Shown in pieces: positions 1-22,378 of a stretch of 64,000 bases of DNA. The stretch comes from Nageia nagi (lineage: Eukaryota > Pinophyta): positions 18,414,001 to 18,478,000 of the forward strand of contig JBITNC010000001.1 of NCBI GenBank assembly GCA_050084985.1, written 5' to 3'. The notes under the pieces are model-generated. The model was given only the letters and a program-made list of their open reading frames with translations. It had not been told where the DNA came from and searched no databases. Numbering within the stretch: position 1 is the stretch's first letter; each line of letters begins with the position of its first letter. The position numbers and the translations under genes were made by a program.

Positions 1-101
1 CCAATTGAAGTTTACGTTATGAAATATTTATTTACGCAATCCGGTTTAACTGACAACTTCTTTTGTTTTCTTCTTGTTTGTTCATCAATGTTTCCTTGCA
101 G

Positions 102-10377
<10,276 letters not shown>

Positions 10378-11708
10378 TTTATGAATCATCTTCATAACGT
10401 ACTACTGTCTCAAGAATCTTTGTCTAACAAATGTTGACTTTAGAATATTATATTTTGTGTGATATAAGACAATTATAAAAGAAGTTGATAGTTGATTAAA
10501 CTTCAAATAGAATTTAGTTTGTAAACAAAGAACATACAGAGACTCAATTTTACATTTTTTTCTCTTTAAATTGATTGCTGAAAAGTAGGATGTTTTATTG
10601 CATTGTTAAAACTAAAAGTACACTAAAACATCCGAAAGACACCTATATTCCAAGCCTGCAACATAATTTCAAATTCTTAGGAAAGTTTAGTTCGAGGATT
10701 AACATCCTTGGTGAAATTATATCTACTTATAGGAGGGTTAAAGATTGTACCTCAGGTCATGTGCTTGAGAAACCCAATAAATTGGTTGATTTTTTAATTT
10801 CCCTTGTAAATATTTCTCACTTATGTTTTTTAAAAAAATGTTGTATGGGTCAACCTATCATTGATGTCAACTATGTCAACTTTCTTCCTTTCACTTATGA
10901 ATAGGCTTTTTGGACATATCTATCAGAGGTGATTGGAAGTAGTAACGTAGAATGATGAAGATCATTTACCTCAATCAGCTCCTCTTTGATCATCCATTTC
11001 TTTGTTTTTTGTTTGGCAATCAAGCTACCTTAAAAGTAATAGATAGATAGATAAGTCTTTTAACATCTTTTTAAACCTCTTGGTTTGTAGGATATATCAA
11101 AGATTGTTCAGAAGTAAATATATATCAATTAAGTCTTTGAATGATTGTTTCTCATATAATTAAGTTGTATAGTAATATTGTCAAGCTTGTTTTGGTTATA
11201 CTATGTTATCTCTTCTATCTTGAAAAGAGTGGACTTAAAAACAAATAACAAGAACATATGAATATAAAACATATGCATTTGTGATGAAAACACAAGCATG
11301 TTAAAAGTGATACACATTTGAATGAATTCAAGCAAGCAATGAAAATGAATCATTTGTTAACCTCATAAATTGGAAAACTTTAAACAAGAAATAAAAAACA
11401 AACAAGCAATTGAAATTGTTTTAACATTTTAAATTCATAGATTCCCAAATGATAGTGGATTGTTTAAGAAACATATAAAATATGTAAGGATGTCAATCTC
11501 ATAACGATGCCATGATGTCCTTATCATCTAAACTTATTAACCAGTTCTATTCCTTGTTCATGGCACAATCCTTTTTTAGTGCATCTCATGTTTAATGAAA
11601 ACAGCAGAATTTGATGAAGCTTGTTGAATTCCTTCTACCATATATATATATATATATATAATAGTTTAAAGTTTATTTTTTAAGTTTGAAGTTGAATTCT
11701 TGTTTTGG
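10378..11708. other. 3' flank of the kinase gene and AT-rich spacer
   Basis: No further exon is recognised. A 109-codon open frame at 10575-10904 (+) resembles no family I know and has no supporting features. A candidate polyadenylation hexamer AATAAA lies at about 10776. The stretch ends in AT-rich sequence with a TA microsatellite. Confidence 0.5.
11641..11662. repeat. (TA)n microsatellite
   Basis: An uninterrupted run of alternating T and A, about 11 dinucleotides. Confidence 0.9.
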
Positions 11709-12598
11709 ATGATTGAATCATCCTTTTTTCTTCTTTTGAAGTTTCTTCATTTTTACTTTAGCTTAAATTTCTCATTGAATGGTGACCACTAGTCATCTAC
11801 AATGACATTTTACACAAGACAATGTAGAAAGAACAACTTTAATTTGATGAATCCATGGTCTTTTATGTAGCATATGAAAAGGTCTCACATGAAGTATTAT
11901 GCAGAATAATATTGAAACTTTACTAAATTAAATAGAAAAAATAATGTAAGCTAAGATTTTTTTCTTCTTTTCTTTAGACCATCATATTCTTTAATTGTAG
12001 CTTATGAGATACCAAATCTTTTGTATTTTAGGCAAGGTTGAAAATAATTTTATTCATTCACATGTTCAATGTTGAAAACATTTGCAATTGTGATTCTAAT
12101 TTTTTCATGTCCTTTTCGGAAACCTTTGATAAACATATCACGATCGTAAGAATAATCACTTGGTTTTGCACAATCAAAAAAGACAATTTGAATATAAGGT
12201 TGGATGTCCTGGTTAGATTCAACATAATTGATGTAACTATCCATTGAATTAGACTTGATTGTTCAATAATGTAAGGATGTGTTAATTTATTTTTCATCAA
12301 GACAATTCACATTTGAATTCCTATTTTTTCCTTGATTGTAAGAATTATAACCTGCTTTTTCACTACCAACAAAGATAATTTGAATATAAGGTTGGATTGG
12401 CTTATTATATTCAATGTAATTGATGTAGCTATCCAACTAATTAGATTTGATTGTTTGAAAATGTGAAAACATACTACCTTTTTTGTTATCAAGATAATTC
12501 ATATTTATGTTCCTATTTTGTCTTTGATTATAATTCAAAGGAAGATTAAAAAATATCCATTGCTTCAATATTTTAAAGGAGATTAATTCATATAAGTT
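11709..12598 (-). repeat. 890-bp direct repeat, copy R1
   Basis: This segment is repeated at 15236-16123 in the same orientation with high similarity along its whole length, from the perfect palindrome GGATGATTGAATCATCC to ggagattaattcatata. It contains an internal duplication: the motif (g)acaatttgaatataaggttgg occurs at about 12180 and 12367. Read on the minus strand, both halves give a similar decayed peptide (DSYIN, IQPYIQI, SYNQRQNRNTN), which I cannot assign. Possible explanations are a pair of LTRs, although I see no primer binding site or polypurine tract beside them, or a segmental duplication. Confidence 0.7.
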
Positions 12599-15235
12599 AG
12601 ATTTATAGCAAAAATAGCAAATTCCAATTATCTTTATTACTCCAAACTTAAGTAAATTTTAAAATTATCCAAATTATGCCCTAGCTTATGCAAAATATTA
12701 AATTAACTCGAATAAATGCCAAATTACTCATAAAAATGGGACAAACCATGCAAGTGCTTAAAATACTAAAATTAGCACCAAATACGCCATGTGTCCAACT
12801 CAAGCATAAATATTCTAAAATTTAGACAAGTAAATGAGACATAAAAAATGAGATAAATACCAATTACCTCGAAATACAATGATGAACCAAGATTGAATCC
12901 TTCAGGAGCCAAAGATCACTCCAAAGGGGTGATGTCTCACCAGGGAGCTATGAACACCTTTATAGAGTCCTTGAAACTTCCATAAATTGTCTCCTCAAGC
13001 CTGGCATCTTAATCTTAAGGCACATATGGGATTCCAAGATCCTTTCTCTATCATTAAAGTTGGACGAACTACGTAGATCTTCACTCAAAATTGCAATTGA
13101 AGCTCCAAGGATTCCTATGTAGATCCAAGGATAATTTTCTGATAATAAGAAATCAGGTCCTAATTCCATGTTGCAGGGTTGCATCCTCAAGATGACAACT
13201 CTCTTGAAGATCTTCATCTTCAAGAGGAAAGAGGAACAATTGTTTGAGTTGCACGCTCAAGTAAAAAGGGTGTTTGTTTGATTTATAGAAGATAGATGCC
13301 TTCATCAATTGAACGCTCCTTCTTAAATACCCCTTAAGCTCATAAAGGGTGACTAGCCTATCTAATCCAATAACATAACATAAAATTACTCTTAGAAATT
13401 ATAATTTATTCTTCTAGTTGGATGTCCCACCTTGAGGATTCAAATTAGATCCCCAAGTTACAAATATGGACCCATGCTTTATTAAAATAAATAAAGAAAT
13501 CTAAATTAATTAAATTTACTCCTAATACCCTAAAAGAGGGATGTCCATGTTTGGATGCTCAATTAATACATTTTTGCATCTAAGATAGGAGCATTCAATA
13601 TCATAGGGCCTCAATATTAATTTATTAAAAAAAATACAGCAAGGCACTCCTAAATATACTAAATGCAATCACACATCCCTAGGAGAGGGATGTTTCACTC
13701 CAAATGGTCAAGAATAAATATTATAATTGTAAATTCTTGTGCACTCGATTGTAGAAATCTAGCTCAAGGTGAGAATTTCAAAAGACCATATCTTCCTTGT
13801 TTCTTGACAAAACCATGTCATGTGACCTATCAAAACAATTGGTAGGAGATGCCCTATCTATTTGCGAAGATAAATTGATAATCTCAAGCTTATGGAGGGA
13901 AAAATCCCAAAAATAACTATAAATACCCAAAAATCATAATGAAGAGGGGGTTCCATTTTGAAATGGTCTGAAAAATAGAATGCCTAAATTTAGAATATTA
14001 CAAATTCGCCCCTCCAAAAATTGTTATCCTTGAGAAATGCCAACATTATCATTAACATTACCAAGTTGAAATCAATGAATCAATTTGGCCTCAAAGAAAA
14101 TTCACCATGCTTTTGCTATGCTACTTGAACTAAAAATCCATTATGCTAAGGCGGTGCTTTCTTCTCCTTAGTCTACTTGATGTCAATAGGGAACAAGGGT
14201 GCAAAGTATTTCATCATGCTAGGGTAAGAACCATATCCTTGATGCCAAACAAGGATGCGAAGTAACATCGCATCAAGGAGAAATGAATATTGCCTCGTAA
14301 AAATTATTTCAAACTATTCCCAAACTATCTCAAGGCTACCCAAAAACTATCTCAACCTTGAACGAATGCAACTACTAAATTGTAACGAGTTTGATTTTAT
14401 GTAGATCATACCTGATTTTCTCTTTTCAATAGTACCCCAAGGTTGCACCATTACTCTAAGACATCATAGCTTAGTTCTTGCAAAAGGTGATTAGTTTTTA
14501 AAACCTTGTCATCACCAATCATCAAACAATTAGAAATACTTTCCTTCCATGGGGTTTCCAATGAGCAACAGTTCTTAGCTATTGTTTGGCTAACAATAGT
14601 GAGTGTGGGGACTTACTTCAATACTCTTGTGCATATCTTTGTTATATCTTCCCCATAGTGTGGTCAACAAATCATAGTACTTCTCAACCCAATTTTGATA
14701 GTCCTACAAATGTACATTAGCCATCATTTGAATGTTTGCAATAGCAATAAGAGAAAAAACTTTGGGTTCAATTGCCTTCCTATAATGACCAACGTCCCAA
14801 TGCTTATATCAATGTTCTAACCACCCAAATTCTTTTTCATATTGTTGTTTCCTTAACCATTTTATTATTTCCAACAATGATATCTTGTTCGTCATTACAT
14901 CATTCATAGTAACCTCAATACTATATTGATGTTCTTCATCAATTTCCATACCTGTTACACCTTCAAGACAGTTCATAACAACCCTTGAATGTAATGTTTT
15001 AAATTAGAAAAATTAGGAATTCACATAAATTATATCAAAGAAACTTTGGAACATCAAAATATGGATGCCAAAAATATGAGATCTAAAATTATTATTGCTA
15101 AAGATCAATTACAAAGCTCAAACAAGCGTCCAATGTGGCCTCTAGAGTTGTACGAACTCCTCCAAAGCACTTAAATGAAGCTACAAAGGCCCAAAAGGTT
15201 GGACGTCTCACTTAATGGCCATATATGATGATAAG
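12599..15235 (-). other. Segment between the two 890-bp repeats, with a possible minus-strand LTR boundary
   Basis: At 13996-14020 the + strand reads attacaaattcgcccctcc. On the minus strand this is a purine-rich ggaggggcg followed by TGTAATATTC, the usual layout of a polypurine tract next to an LTR start. That would make about 12600-14003 an LTR and 14004-15235 internal sequence of a minus-strand element. On the minus strand near 14600-14750 a short legible stretch (NWVEKYYDLLTTLWGRY) is not a family I recognise. No intact coding region is present. Confidence 0.35.
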
Positions 15236-16123
15236 GATGATTGAATCATCCTTTTTTTTTCTTCTGAAGTTTCTTCATTTTTATTTTAGCTTAAATTTCT
15301 CATTGAATGGTGACCACTATTCATTTACAATGACATTTTACACAAAACAATGTAGAAAGAACAAATTTAATTTGATGAATCCATGATCTTTTATATAGCA
15401 TATGAAAAGGTCTCACATGAAGTACTATGCATAATGATATTGAAAGTTTACTAAATTGAATAGACAAAATAATGTAAGCCAAGGTTTTTTTCTTCTTTTC
15501 TTTAGACCATCATATTCTTTAATTGTAGCTTATGAGATACCAAATCTTTTGTATTAAGGCCAAGGGTGAAAAGAATTTTATTCATTCACATGTTCAATGT
15601 TGAAAACATTTTCAATTGTGATTCTAATTTTTTCATGTCCTTTTAGGAAACCTTTGATAAACATATCACCATCATAAGAATAGTCACTTGGTTTTGCACA
15701 AACAAAAAAGACAATTTGAATATAAATTTGGATTTGCTTGTAAAATTCAACATAATTGATGTAACTATCCATTTAACTAGACTTGACTGTTCAATAATGT
15801 AAGGATGTGTTAATTTATTTTTCATCAAGGCAATTCACATTTGTGTTCCTATTTTGTCTTTGATTGTAAGAATTGTCACCTACTTTTTCACTACCAACAA
15901 AGATAATTTGAATATAAGGTTGGATTGGCTTGTTAAATTCAATCTAATTGATGTAGCTATCCAACTAATTAGATTTTATTCTTTGAAAATGTAAAAACAT
16001 AGTACCATTTTTCTTATCAAGATAATTCATATTTGTGTTCCTATTTTGTCTTTGATTATAATTCAAAGGAAGATTAAAAAATATCCATTGCTTCAATATT
16101 TTAAAGGAGATTAATTCATATAA
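15236..16123 (-). repeat. 890-bp direct repeat, copy R2
   Basis: Second copy of the R1 repeat, same orientation, starting at the palindrome near 15236 and ending near 16123, after which the flanks differ. It keeps the same internal duplication and the same decayed minus-strand peptide (64 codons open at 15578-15772) with scattered substitutions and small indels relative to R1. Confidence 0.7.
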
Positions 16124-18081
16124 TTACTAGCAATATTTTACTTGTTTAGATGACATTTGTTTATTTTCGAAGTCTTGAATCTTCAAAGTAGTTCGCTATT
16201 TGTTGTATGATTTTTGACTTTGATGATAGTAGTATTCATTACCATGATACTATTTTGATAAATTTCTTGATGTTAAAATTATTTAATTAGAGAAAAATTA
16301 ACTAGCTTAAAGATATCTTAAACATATATCTAAGCACGTTAAGAGATATCAATCTCAAGATGCAAGTCATTTTTTTTAAGTGTGATTTTCAAGATAGGCA
16401 CCTTGATATTAATACCTCTCAGCATTTTTAGATATATTTCTAAGATATCTAAGCTAATTATGTCGAGAGGCATCCTACAATGACAGTTAAGGGAGAGGGT
16501 AAGGATCAAAATGTTTATCCATAAATATTTTTTTCAAAATAAAAAACGAAAATATATAAAGAAAGAGATCACATTTGAAGTTCTATTAGACACATTCAAG
16601 GTAGAAATAAAGAATCAATTTCAGTATTCAAGAATTTAATTTTTAATGTTGTAAGTTTTCGGCGAAATTTGTTATATGTTTGGTTAAATAATTTGTTATT
16701 TGAAATCTATTATATATTTTATAATTACTTTGCAGTCTAAAATGAATTGGTAATAAATATATAAATTTGTCATATTTATAATATATTTTTGTAAATATAT
16801 TCGTAATATTATTATTTCTCTTGTAAACGTATTTTATTATTATAAATATATTTTATTATATTACATTTGTAATATATTCACAATATCGCCAATAGCCAAA
16901 ATGATAAAAATAAAAAATCTTTTATTTCTGGAAATTTTGATATATTGAATAGAGATAAGAGTATTTTATTGCATTTTTACTGTGAAGTTGGGGTATGTAT
17001 TATCTCCATCAACTACAAAAATATAAAAGAGATGTAAGGCGAATGAGGTAGCAATAATAGATATGTATATGGTGACTGGTGGTTGATGAAGTCTTTGCTT
17101 GACATGTATAGATGCTTCATTTTTCATTTTATTCCATTGTGAATTTTTGCTTAGCAATTATAAATTCTTCTTATTACACTCTCACTATCTTTCTTACCAT
17201 TCATTATTTTAAAAGTTTTGTCCATTGTTAAAATGGTCATTTAGATACCCCTTGTGCCTTTATGTTTCTTAGCTAAGTCTTCTAATTCTCTTTTAAATGT
17301 TTGATAAATTGTATGAAGTGCATTATTCACCTCCAATTTTGTGTTTTTCATTTGTTAGTGCTCTTCTATCTTTTGTGTCATTTATGCATGTGATACTCTT
17401 TTTTTTTCATTTGACAATTTTTAATTTTTGTCTTTATTGTTTTATATATTGTTGTTTCTTTTTCTTTTCAAATATATTCATTTTGACATATTTTTCATGA
17501 TTTTTTGCAAAATAAAATTCAAAGATAAAGGTTAAGGTCCATGAATATTTTCAATATTAAATATTTTTAAAAATATTATGATTATCATACTATAATTTGA
17601 TAATTATCTAACTTTTAACCTAAATATCCAAAAATATATTTCTTGAATAATTGAATAGAAACACTAACTTTATATTGATCATAAATTATCCACAACACCA
17701 TAACTATTAAGCTTTCTAAATCATAAAAAATATATCTTATCTACTTATGAAATCAATCCATAATAAAAAATTCTTTTTGTAAATCCTTACTCAAAGAATA
17801 ACTATTTATGATTAAGTAACAATATTCAAATATATATGCACTAATTTTTAGTATACAAAAATATAAAAGTCCTTAAATCACTTTTATAAGATATTATAAT
17901 TCATGAAGGAAAACACGTGGAAGAACACATCTTTTACAAATACAAGTCATTTGAACTTCTTCGTCAAATGTGGAAGACCTAAGGTTGCACTTAGTCATAT
18001 ACTTTCAACAAGAATGATTATTTTATCCATAACTTAAATGAGATATCAAATTATTTTATTTTGCAACATTTAAAGAGTTAT
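16124..18081. other. AT-rich spacer
   Basis: Strongly AT-rich sequence with only short chance ORFs. The one structure I see is the imperfect hairpin at 16300-16465, listed separately. Confidence 0.6.
16300..16465. repeat. Imperfect inverted repeat (fold-back) of about 165 bp
   Basis: The left arm (about 16300-16360, with agcttaaagatatctt, catatatctaa and agagatatcaa) pairs with the right arm (about 16404-16463, with ttgatatt, ttagatatat and aagatatctaagct read in reverse complement). Arms of about 55-60 bp surround a loop of about 45 nt. This could be a small fold-back transposon or a hairpin RNA source; nothing in it codes for protein. Confidence 0.6.
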
Positions 18082-18942
18082 TGTAAAAGCCTAAATGCAA
18101 TTTCACATACAATTAAGCAAATTCTCTTAATCAACCACCCACATTTGGCCTAGAACGGCATCAACAAGCATCAGACAACTCAATATGGCAACATTAGGGT
18201 TAGGGCATTAGATACAAGCAAATACAACCTCATAATGTCAATGTTTGACCAAGACTAGCAGATATCAATATACAATACTCTATAATGCCAATGTATGGCT
18301 CATACATTCACATACATGCAAAGATAATCCAATGATGGGAATAGACAAGTATACACAACATAAATATGAGATCCAATAGCCCAAGATAAGTATACACAAC
18401 ATAAATATGAGATCTAATAGCCCACGACCTGTATTGGAGATATGGAATGACAAATGATACAATACTAGGCCCTAAGGGCTAAATGTTGGCCTCCAAGGAG
18501 CCAACTAGGCATAACATAAGTCTTCACTATTGGATAAACGAATAATGGATGGGACAACCTCACTCCCTCATAATTTGAATCCTCTTCACCAAAGGATCCC
18601 TCCTCAAACCCTAGTGACCAACTAAATGGTAGAAGCATGACCTCAAAATACCACTAGATGGGCTAGCTTGTCAACCCTCCTAGATGTTGCACTTAGGGAT
18701 GTTGTTTGACATTGCGCCAAGACTTCTATCCACTTGACAATATGAGTAATATTATCAAATATGTATATCCAGCAATAAGGCTCCAAGGGATAATATAACT
18801 TTCTTGGATTTGGATCTCACCTCAAAGTCATCACCCAATCCCCTCAAACCCCAACAATGGCACTTAGGAGTCATTCCAGACCCAATGTGGGTTTTTTAGC
18901 CTCCCTCATGCCCCATGTGGGTCCTCAAGTTCAACATGGACT
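18082..18942 (-). repeat. Gypsy-B 3' LTR, left part
   Basis: Aligns with 42989-43860 from TGTAAAAGCCTAAA onward. It is cut at TSD GGACT by Copia-1 and resumes at 33669. A short local duplication (gataagtatacacaacataaatatgagat) occurs at about 18344 and 18385. The part near 18890-18935 contains the cc-aacgtggg minisatellite units. Confidence 0.8.
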
Positions 18943-19417
18943 TGAGAGAATTAGCACTACTCTAATCCTCAAGGTCCAAGACTAGGAAGCTCAATCATTC
19001 AACATAACACCATTCACAAGATAACACAAGTGTAATGTGGTTCCTCCCTCCTTGGGAGTACATCCACAACTAGTATCTCAATTCTCAAGTATGCCCCTCT
19101 TACAACTATTCTCTTCCTCTCCTACACAAACTAGTAGAGTAATCTTACTCCAAAACTTAGATGTGTTACAAGAGGAGAGGCCCTCTATTTATAGCTTGAG
19201 AGCACCTCCCTACCTCCCTTTAACCCAAGGATAAGGTTAGGGTTACAATAAATGTATGACCTAACTTTAACCTACCAACTAACCCCATGGTTAGGTCAAA
19301 GTCCACACATAATAAAGAATTCAATTAATCCCTTAAGGTATCTACATATCCTTTAAGTGATTAATTGAACTTACAAGGAGTTTAGATATTCATAATATTT
19401 CATTACAAATTCTAACA
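18943..19417 (-). repeat. Copia-1 3' LTR
   Basis: 475 bp, from TGAGAGAATTAG to AATTCTAACA. By eye it differs from the 5' LTR (33188-33663) by four substitutions and one 1-bp indel. On the minus strand it contains a TATA box, CTATAAATAG (19185-19194). Confidence 0.93.
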
Positions 19418-19430
19418 CTCCCCCTTAATG
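19418..19430 (-). promoter_or_regulatory. Copia-1 polypurine tract
   Basis: Minus strand reads CATTAAGGGGGAG immediately before the 3' LTR, the usual start site of plus-strand DNA synthesis. The same tract adjoins the Copia-2 LTR at 57033-57045. Confidence 0.85.
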
Positions 19431-19902
19431 CAATATTGGGATAGAGCGTAGAAGAGAGAAGAGAGAGAGTAAGAGAGAGTTCTCCTCCATAGAGATACAA
19501 GTGGAGATGAGAACATTTACATATTTGAGAATCTTTTTGAGAACTAGTATGAGACTCACTACATTACCATTTGACAAAATGGTTTACAATACAATCATTA
19601 ACCACAACTGGTTTCACTGTACATAGTAGTCGATCAACTTTAAGCTGACATGTGAGTCTCCATGAGCTTGCTTTCACAAGGTGAGTAACCTGCATTTCTG
19701 AAGAAAATCTTGCATGCTACAAGCAACTCATGAACAAAATCAGTTAGATGCATCATATATTCAAATAAAAGAATCAAATAATGCCATCTTATAAATAACT
19801 GATTAATGGTGCACTATAAGTCATCACAGGATGCCAAGCCATCACTCATAGTCACCTGTTGTATATAGACATGTGTTGATTCTTAATAGAGCATAAAAAT
19901 TG

Positions 19903-20288
19903 TACAACGAGTTTCTCACGTAGAGCAAACTCACCACAGAGTTATAGAATGTACAACAAGTTCGTCACGCAGAGCGAACTTACCACAGAGGTATATTAAT
20001 TATATGCTCAAAAAATTGTACAACGAGTTTCTCACGCAGAGCAAACTCACCACGGAGGTATAAAATGTACAACAAGTTTATCACGCAGAGCAAACTTACC
20101 ATGGAGGTGTAAAATGTACAACAAGTTTATCACGCAGAGCAAACTTACCACGGAGGTATAAATATGTACAACAAGTTTGTCACGCAAAGCAAACTTACCA
20201 CGGAGGTATAAAATAATCAACACTCTATAACAGCAATTGTACAACAAGTTTGTCACGTAGAGCAAACTTACCACGGAGGTATAGAATG
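19903..20288 (-). repeat. Seven-copy 49-bp tandem array in the 3' untranslated part of Copia-1
   Basis: Units begin gtacaac(a/g)agttt on the + strand at 19903, 19951, 20018, 20067, 20116, 20166 and 20239, giving 48-50 bp spacing with two short insertions. The core is tcacgcagagcaaacttaccacg. Copia-2 holds only one clear unit in the same place (57611-57662), so the array expanded in the Copia-1 lineage. Minus-strand open frames across it are by-products of the periodicity. Confidence 0.85.
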
Positions 20289-20339
20289 TACAATCAAAAA
20301 AGGCCTCTTAGAGGTGAAGTTATCATCACTAACAAAAGT

Positions 20340-22378
20340 TCAAACTTCACTCCCCCTTGAGGGTAACTTCACCAACCCGAGAGAATCCCTAAGCTTGCTG
20401 AACTGAGCTTCAGGAAGGGGCTTGGTGAATAAATCAACGGAGTTTTCAATAGATGGACAATACTCCAAGTGTATGATGTCATCTAGAACCTTCTCCCTGA
20501 TAAAATGGGCTTGGATTTCCACATGTTTGGTTCTCTGATGGAACACAAGATTCTTAGCCAAAGAGATAGCCGATTGATTGTTTGAAGAAATAAGAGATGG
20601 GCCATTTTGCTTATACCTAATTTCATTTAGAAGATGCCTCAGCCAAATAGCTTCTTGGGCAGCAATAGACATGGCTCGATATTCAACTTCGGTGGTAGAA
20701 AGAGTCACAGTAGGTTGCTTCTTGGAAGCCCAAGAGATAGCACCTGAACCAATGCTGAACACATATGCAGAGGTTGATTTTCTATCATCTCTATCACCCC
20801 CATAATCAGAATCTGAGAACCCTGAGAGAATAATTGAGGGCACTTTGGAATACTTAAGAGCAAGATCCTTTGTCCCTGCCACATACCTCAAGATTTGCTT
20901 AACAGCATTGAGGTGTTCAACATATGGTTTTTGCATGAATCGTGCCATCAGATTCATTGCAAAGGCAATATCAGGTCGAGAGATAGTCAGATATAGAAGA
21001 CTACCAATCAATTGCCTATAAGCTGTAGCATCAACCAACTGAGAATATGAGCTCAATGATACAACAATTCCAGAAGAAATAGGTATTGCAGCATATCTAC
21101 ACTCCTCCATTCCAAACTTTTGCAAGATGTCTGATATATACTTAGATTGACTAAGATAAGTACAATCTTTGTGTTGGTATACTTGCATCCCAAGATAGTA
21201 ATGCAATAGACCTAGATCAGTCATTTCAAATGTTGCCTTCATTTGGATATGCACTCTTGGATGATTTCAATATTGTTGCCTGTTATGAGAAGATCATCCA
21301 CATAAAAGAGAATTAAGACCACGTCTTTTCCTTGATTGAGTACATAGAGATCTGAGTCAGAGAAGCACTTGGAAAAACCAATATCTGCAAAGAATCCTAA
21401 AATTTTCTTGTACCATGCTCTAGGTGCTTGTTTAATTCCATACAAAGACTTCTTTAGCTTGCACATAAGAGACTTTTTTCCTTCTGGAATAAATCCTTTT
21501 GGTTGATTCATGTAGATTTCTACATCCAAGTCACCATTGAGAAATGCACTCTTGACATCAAGTTGGAAAAATTTTCATCCTTGAGCTGCAGAAAGAGAAA
21601 GGATTATCCTAACAGTAGGCATCTTGGCCACAGGAGCAAAGGTTTTCTCATAATCAATACCATATTTCTGAGCGAATCCTTTGGCCACTAGCCTTGCTTT
21701 GTATTTTTCAACTTCTCCATCAGAATTGTACTTGACCTTGTATATCCATTTATTTCCAATCACATTTTTCTCATTGGGATAAGGAACCAAATCCCAAGTT
21801 TCATTTTTTATGAGTGCCTCATACTCAACTTTCATAGCTTCCATCCAACACTCTTGCTTGGAAGCTTCTTTGAATGTTGATGGCTCATTCATATTATCAA
21901 TTTTGGTAAATAAGGATTTATTCAAGGTCATACTCCTTGTAATTCTCTGAGCTGGAGAATTTTGCTCTTATGGTGACTTCCCTACATGATCGTCCAACCA
22001 ATTAGGTGCAGGCATAGAATCATCTGAATCAGACACCTCAGCATGAGAAGTCGTATCCTCAGGAAGTTCATTGAACTTGACATCCCTAGAAACAAAAACT
22101 GTTTTATGGGATGAGGAGTAGAGCCTGTAACCTCTATGTTGATTATCATACCCCACAAAGATGCATTTTTCTGATCTTTTGTCTAGCTTCTTTCTTTTCT
22201 CTGAGGTAATGAAGGTAAATGCATCACAACCAAAGACCTTGAAGTGTGAGATGTTAGGTTTCTTTCCTATCCATGCTTCATACGGAGTTTTTCCTTCAAC
22301 TGCTTTAGTAAAACACCTATTTAGGGTGTGAATAGCAGTGTGAATAGCTTCTCCCCATAAGAAACTAGGAAGGTTACC
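20340..22378 (-). pseudogene. Copia-1 pol, second part: end of integrase, reverse transcriptase, RNase H
   Basis: Continues gag-pol after the nested insertion. In minus-strand order: integrase tail LPSFLWGEAIHTA (22375 down to about 22337); RT starting near 21850 ([33 protein letters not shown]); a catalytic box FYVDDLLITGN near 21280-21310; RNase H signatures (SDSDYGGDRDDRKST, ISWASKKQPTV, SSNNQSAI) and the end VDLFTKPL. An in-frame TAA lies near 21970 where Copia-2 has a Gln codon, a TGA near 21573 where Trp is expected (Copia-2 has Trp), and a frameshift near 21240-21255. The catalytic Asp pairs of RT and RNase H are retained. Only recent decay is implied. Confidence 0.9.

Noticed and set aside
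10575-10904. 109-codon + strand ORF just after the kinase stop codon
   Set aside because: No recognisable domain, AT-rich composition and no conservation evidence; a chance frame is more likely.
17297-17500. Hydrophobic 67-codon ORF resembling a membrane peptide
   Set aside because: It is a T-rich stretch, so Phe/Leu/Cys-rich translation is a composition effect.
19903-20288. CRISPR-like array of regularly spaced repeats
   Set aside because: The repeats are contiguous 49-bp tandem units without unique spacers, inside a plant Copia element.
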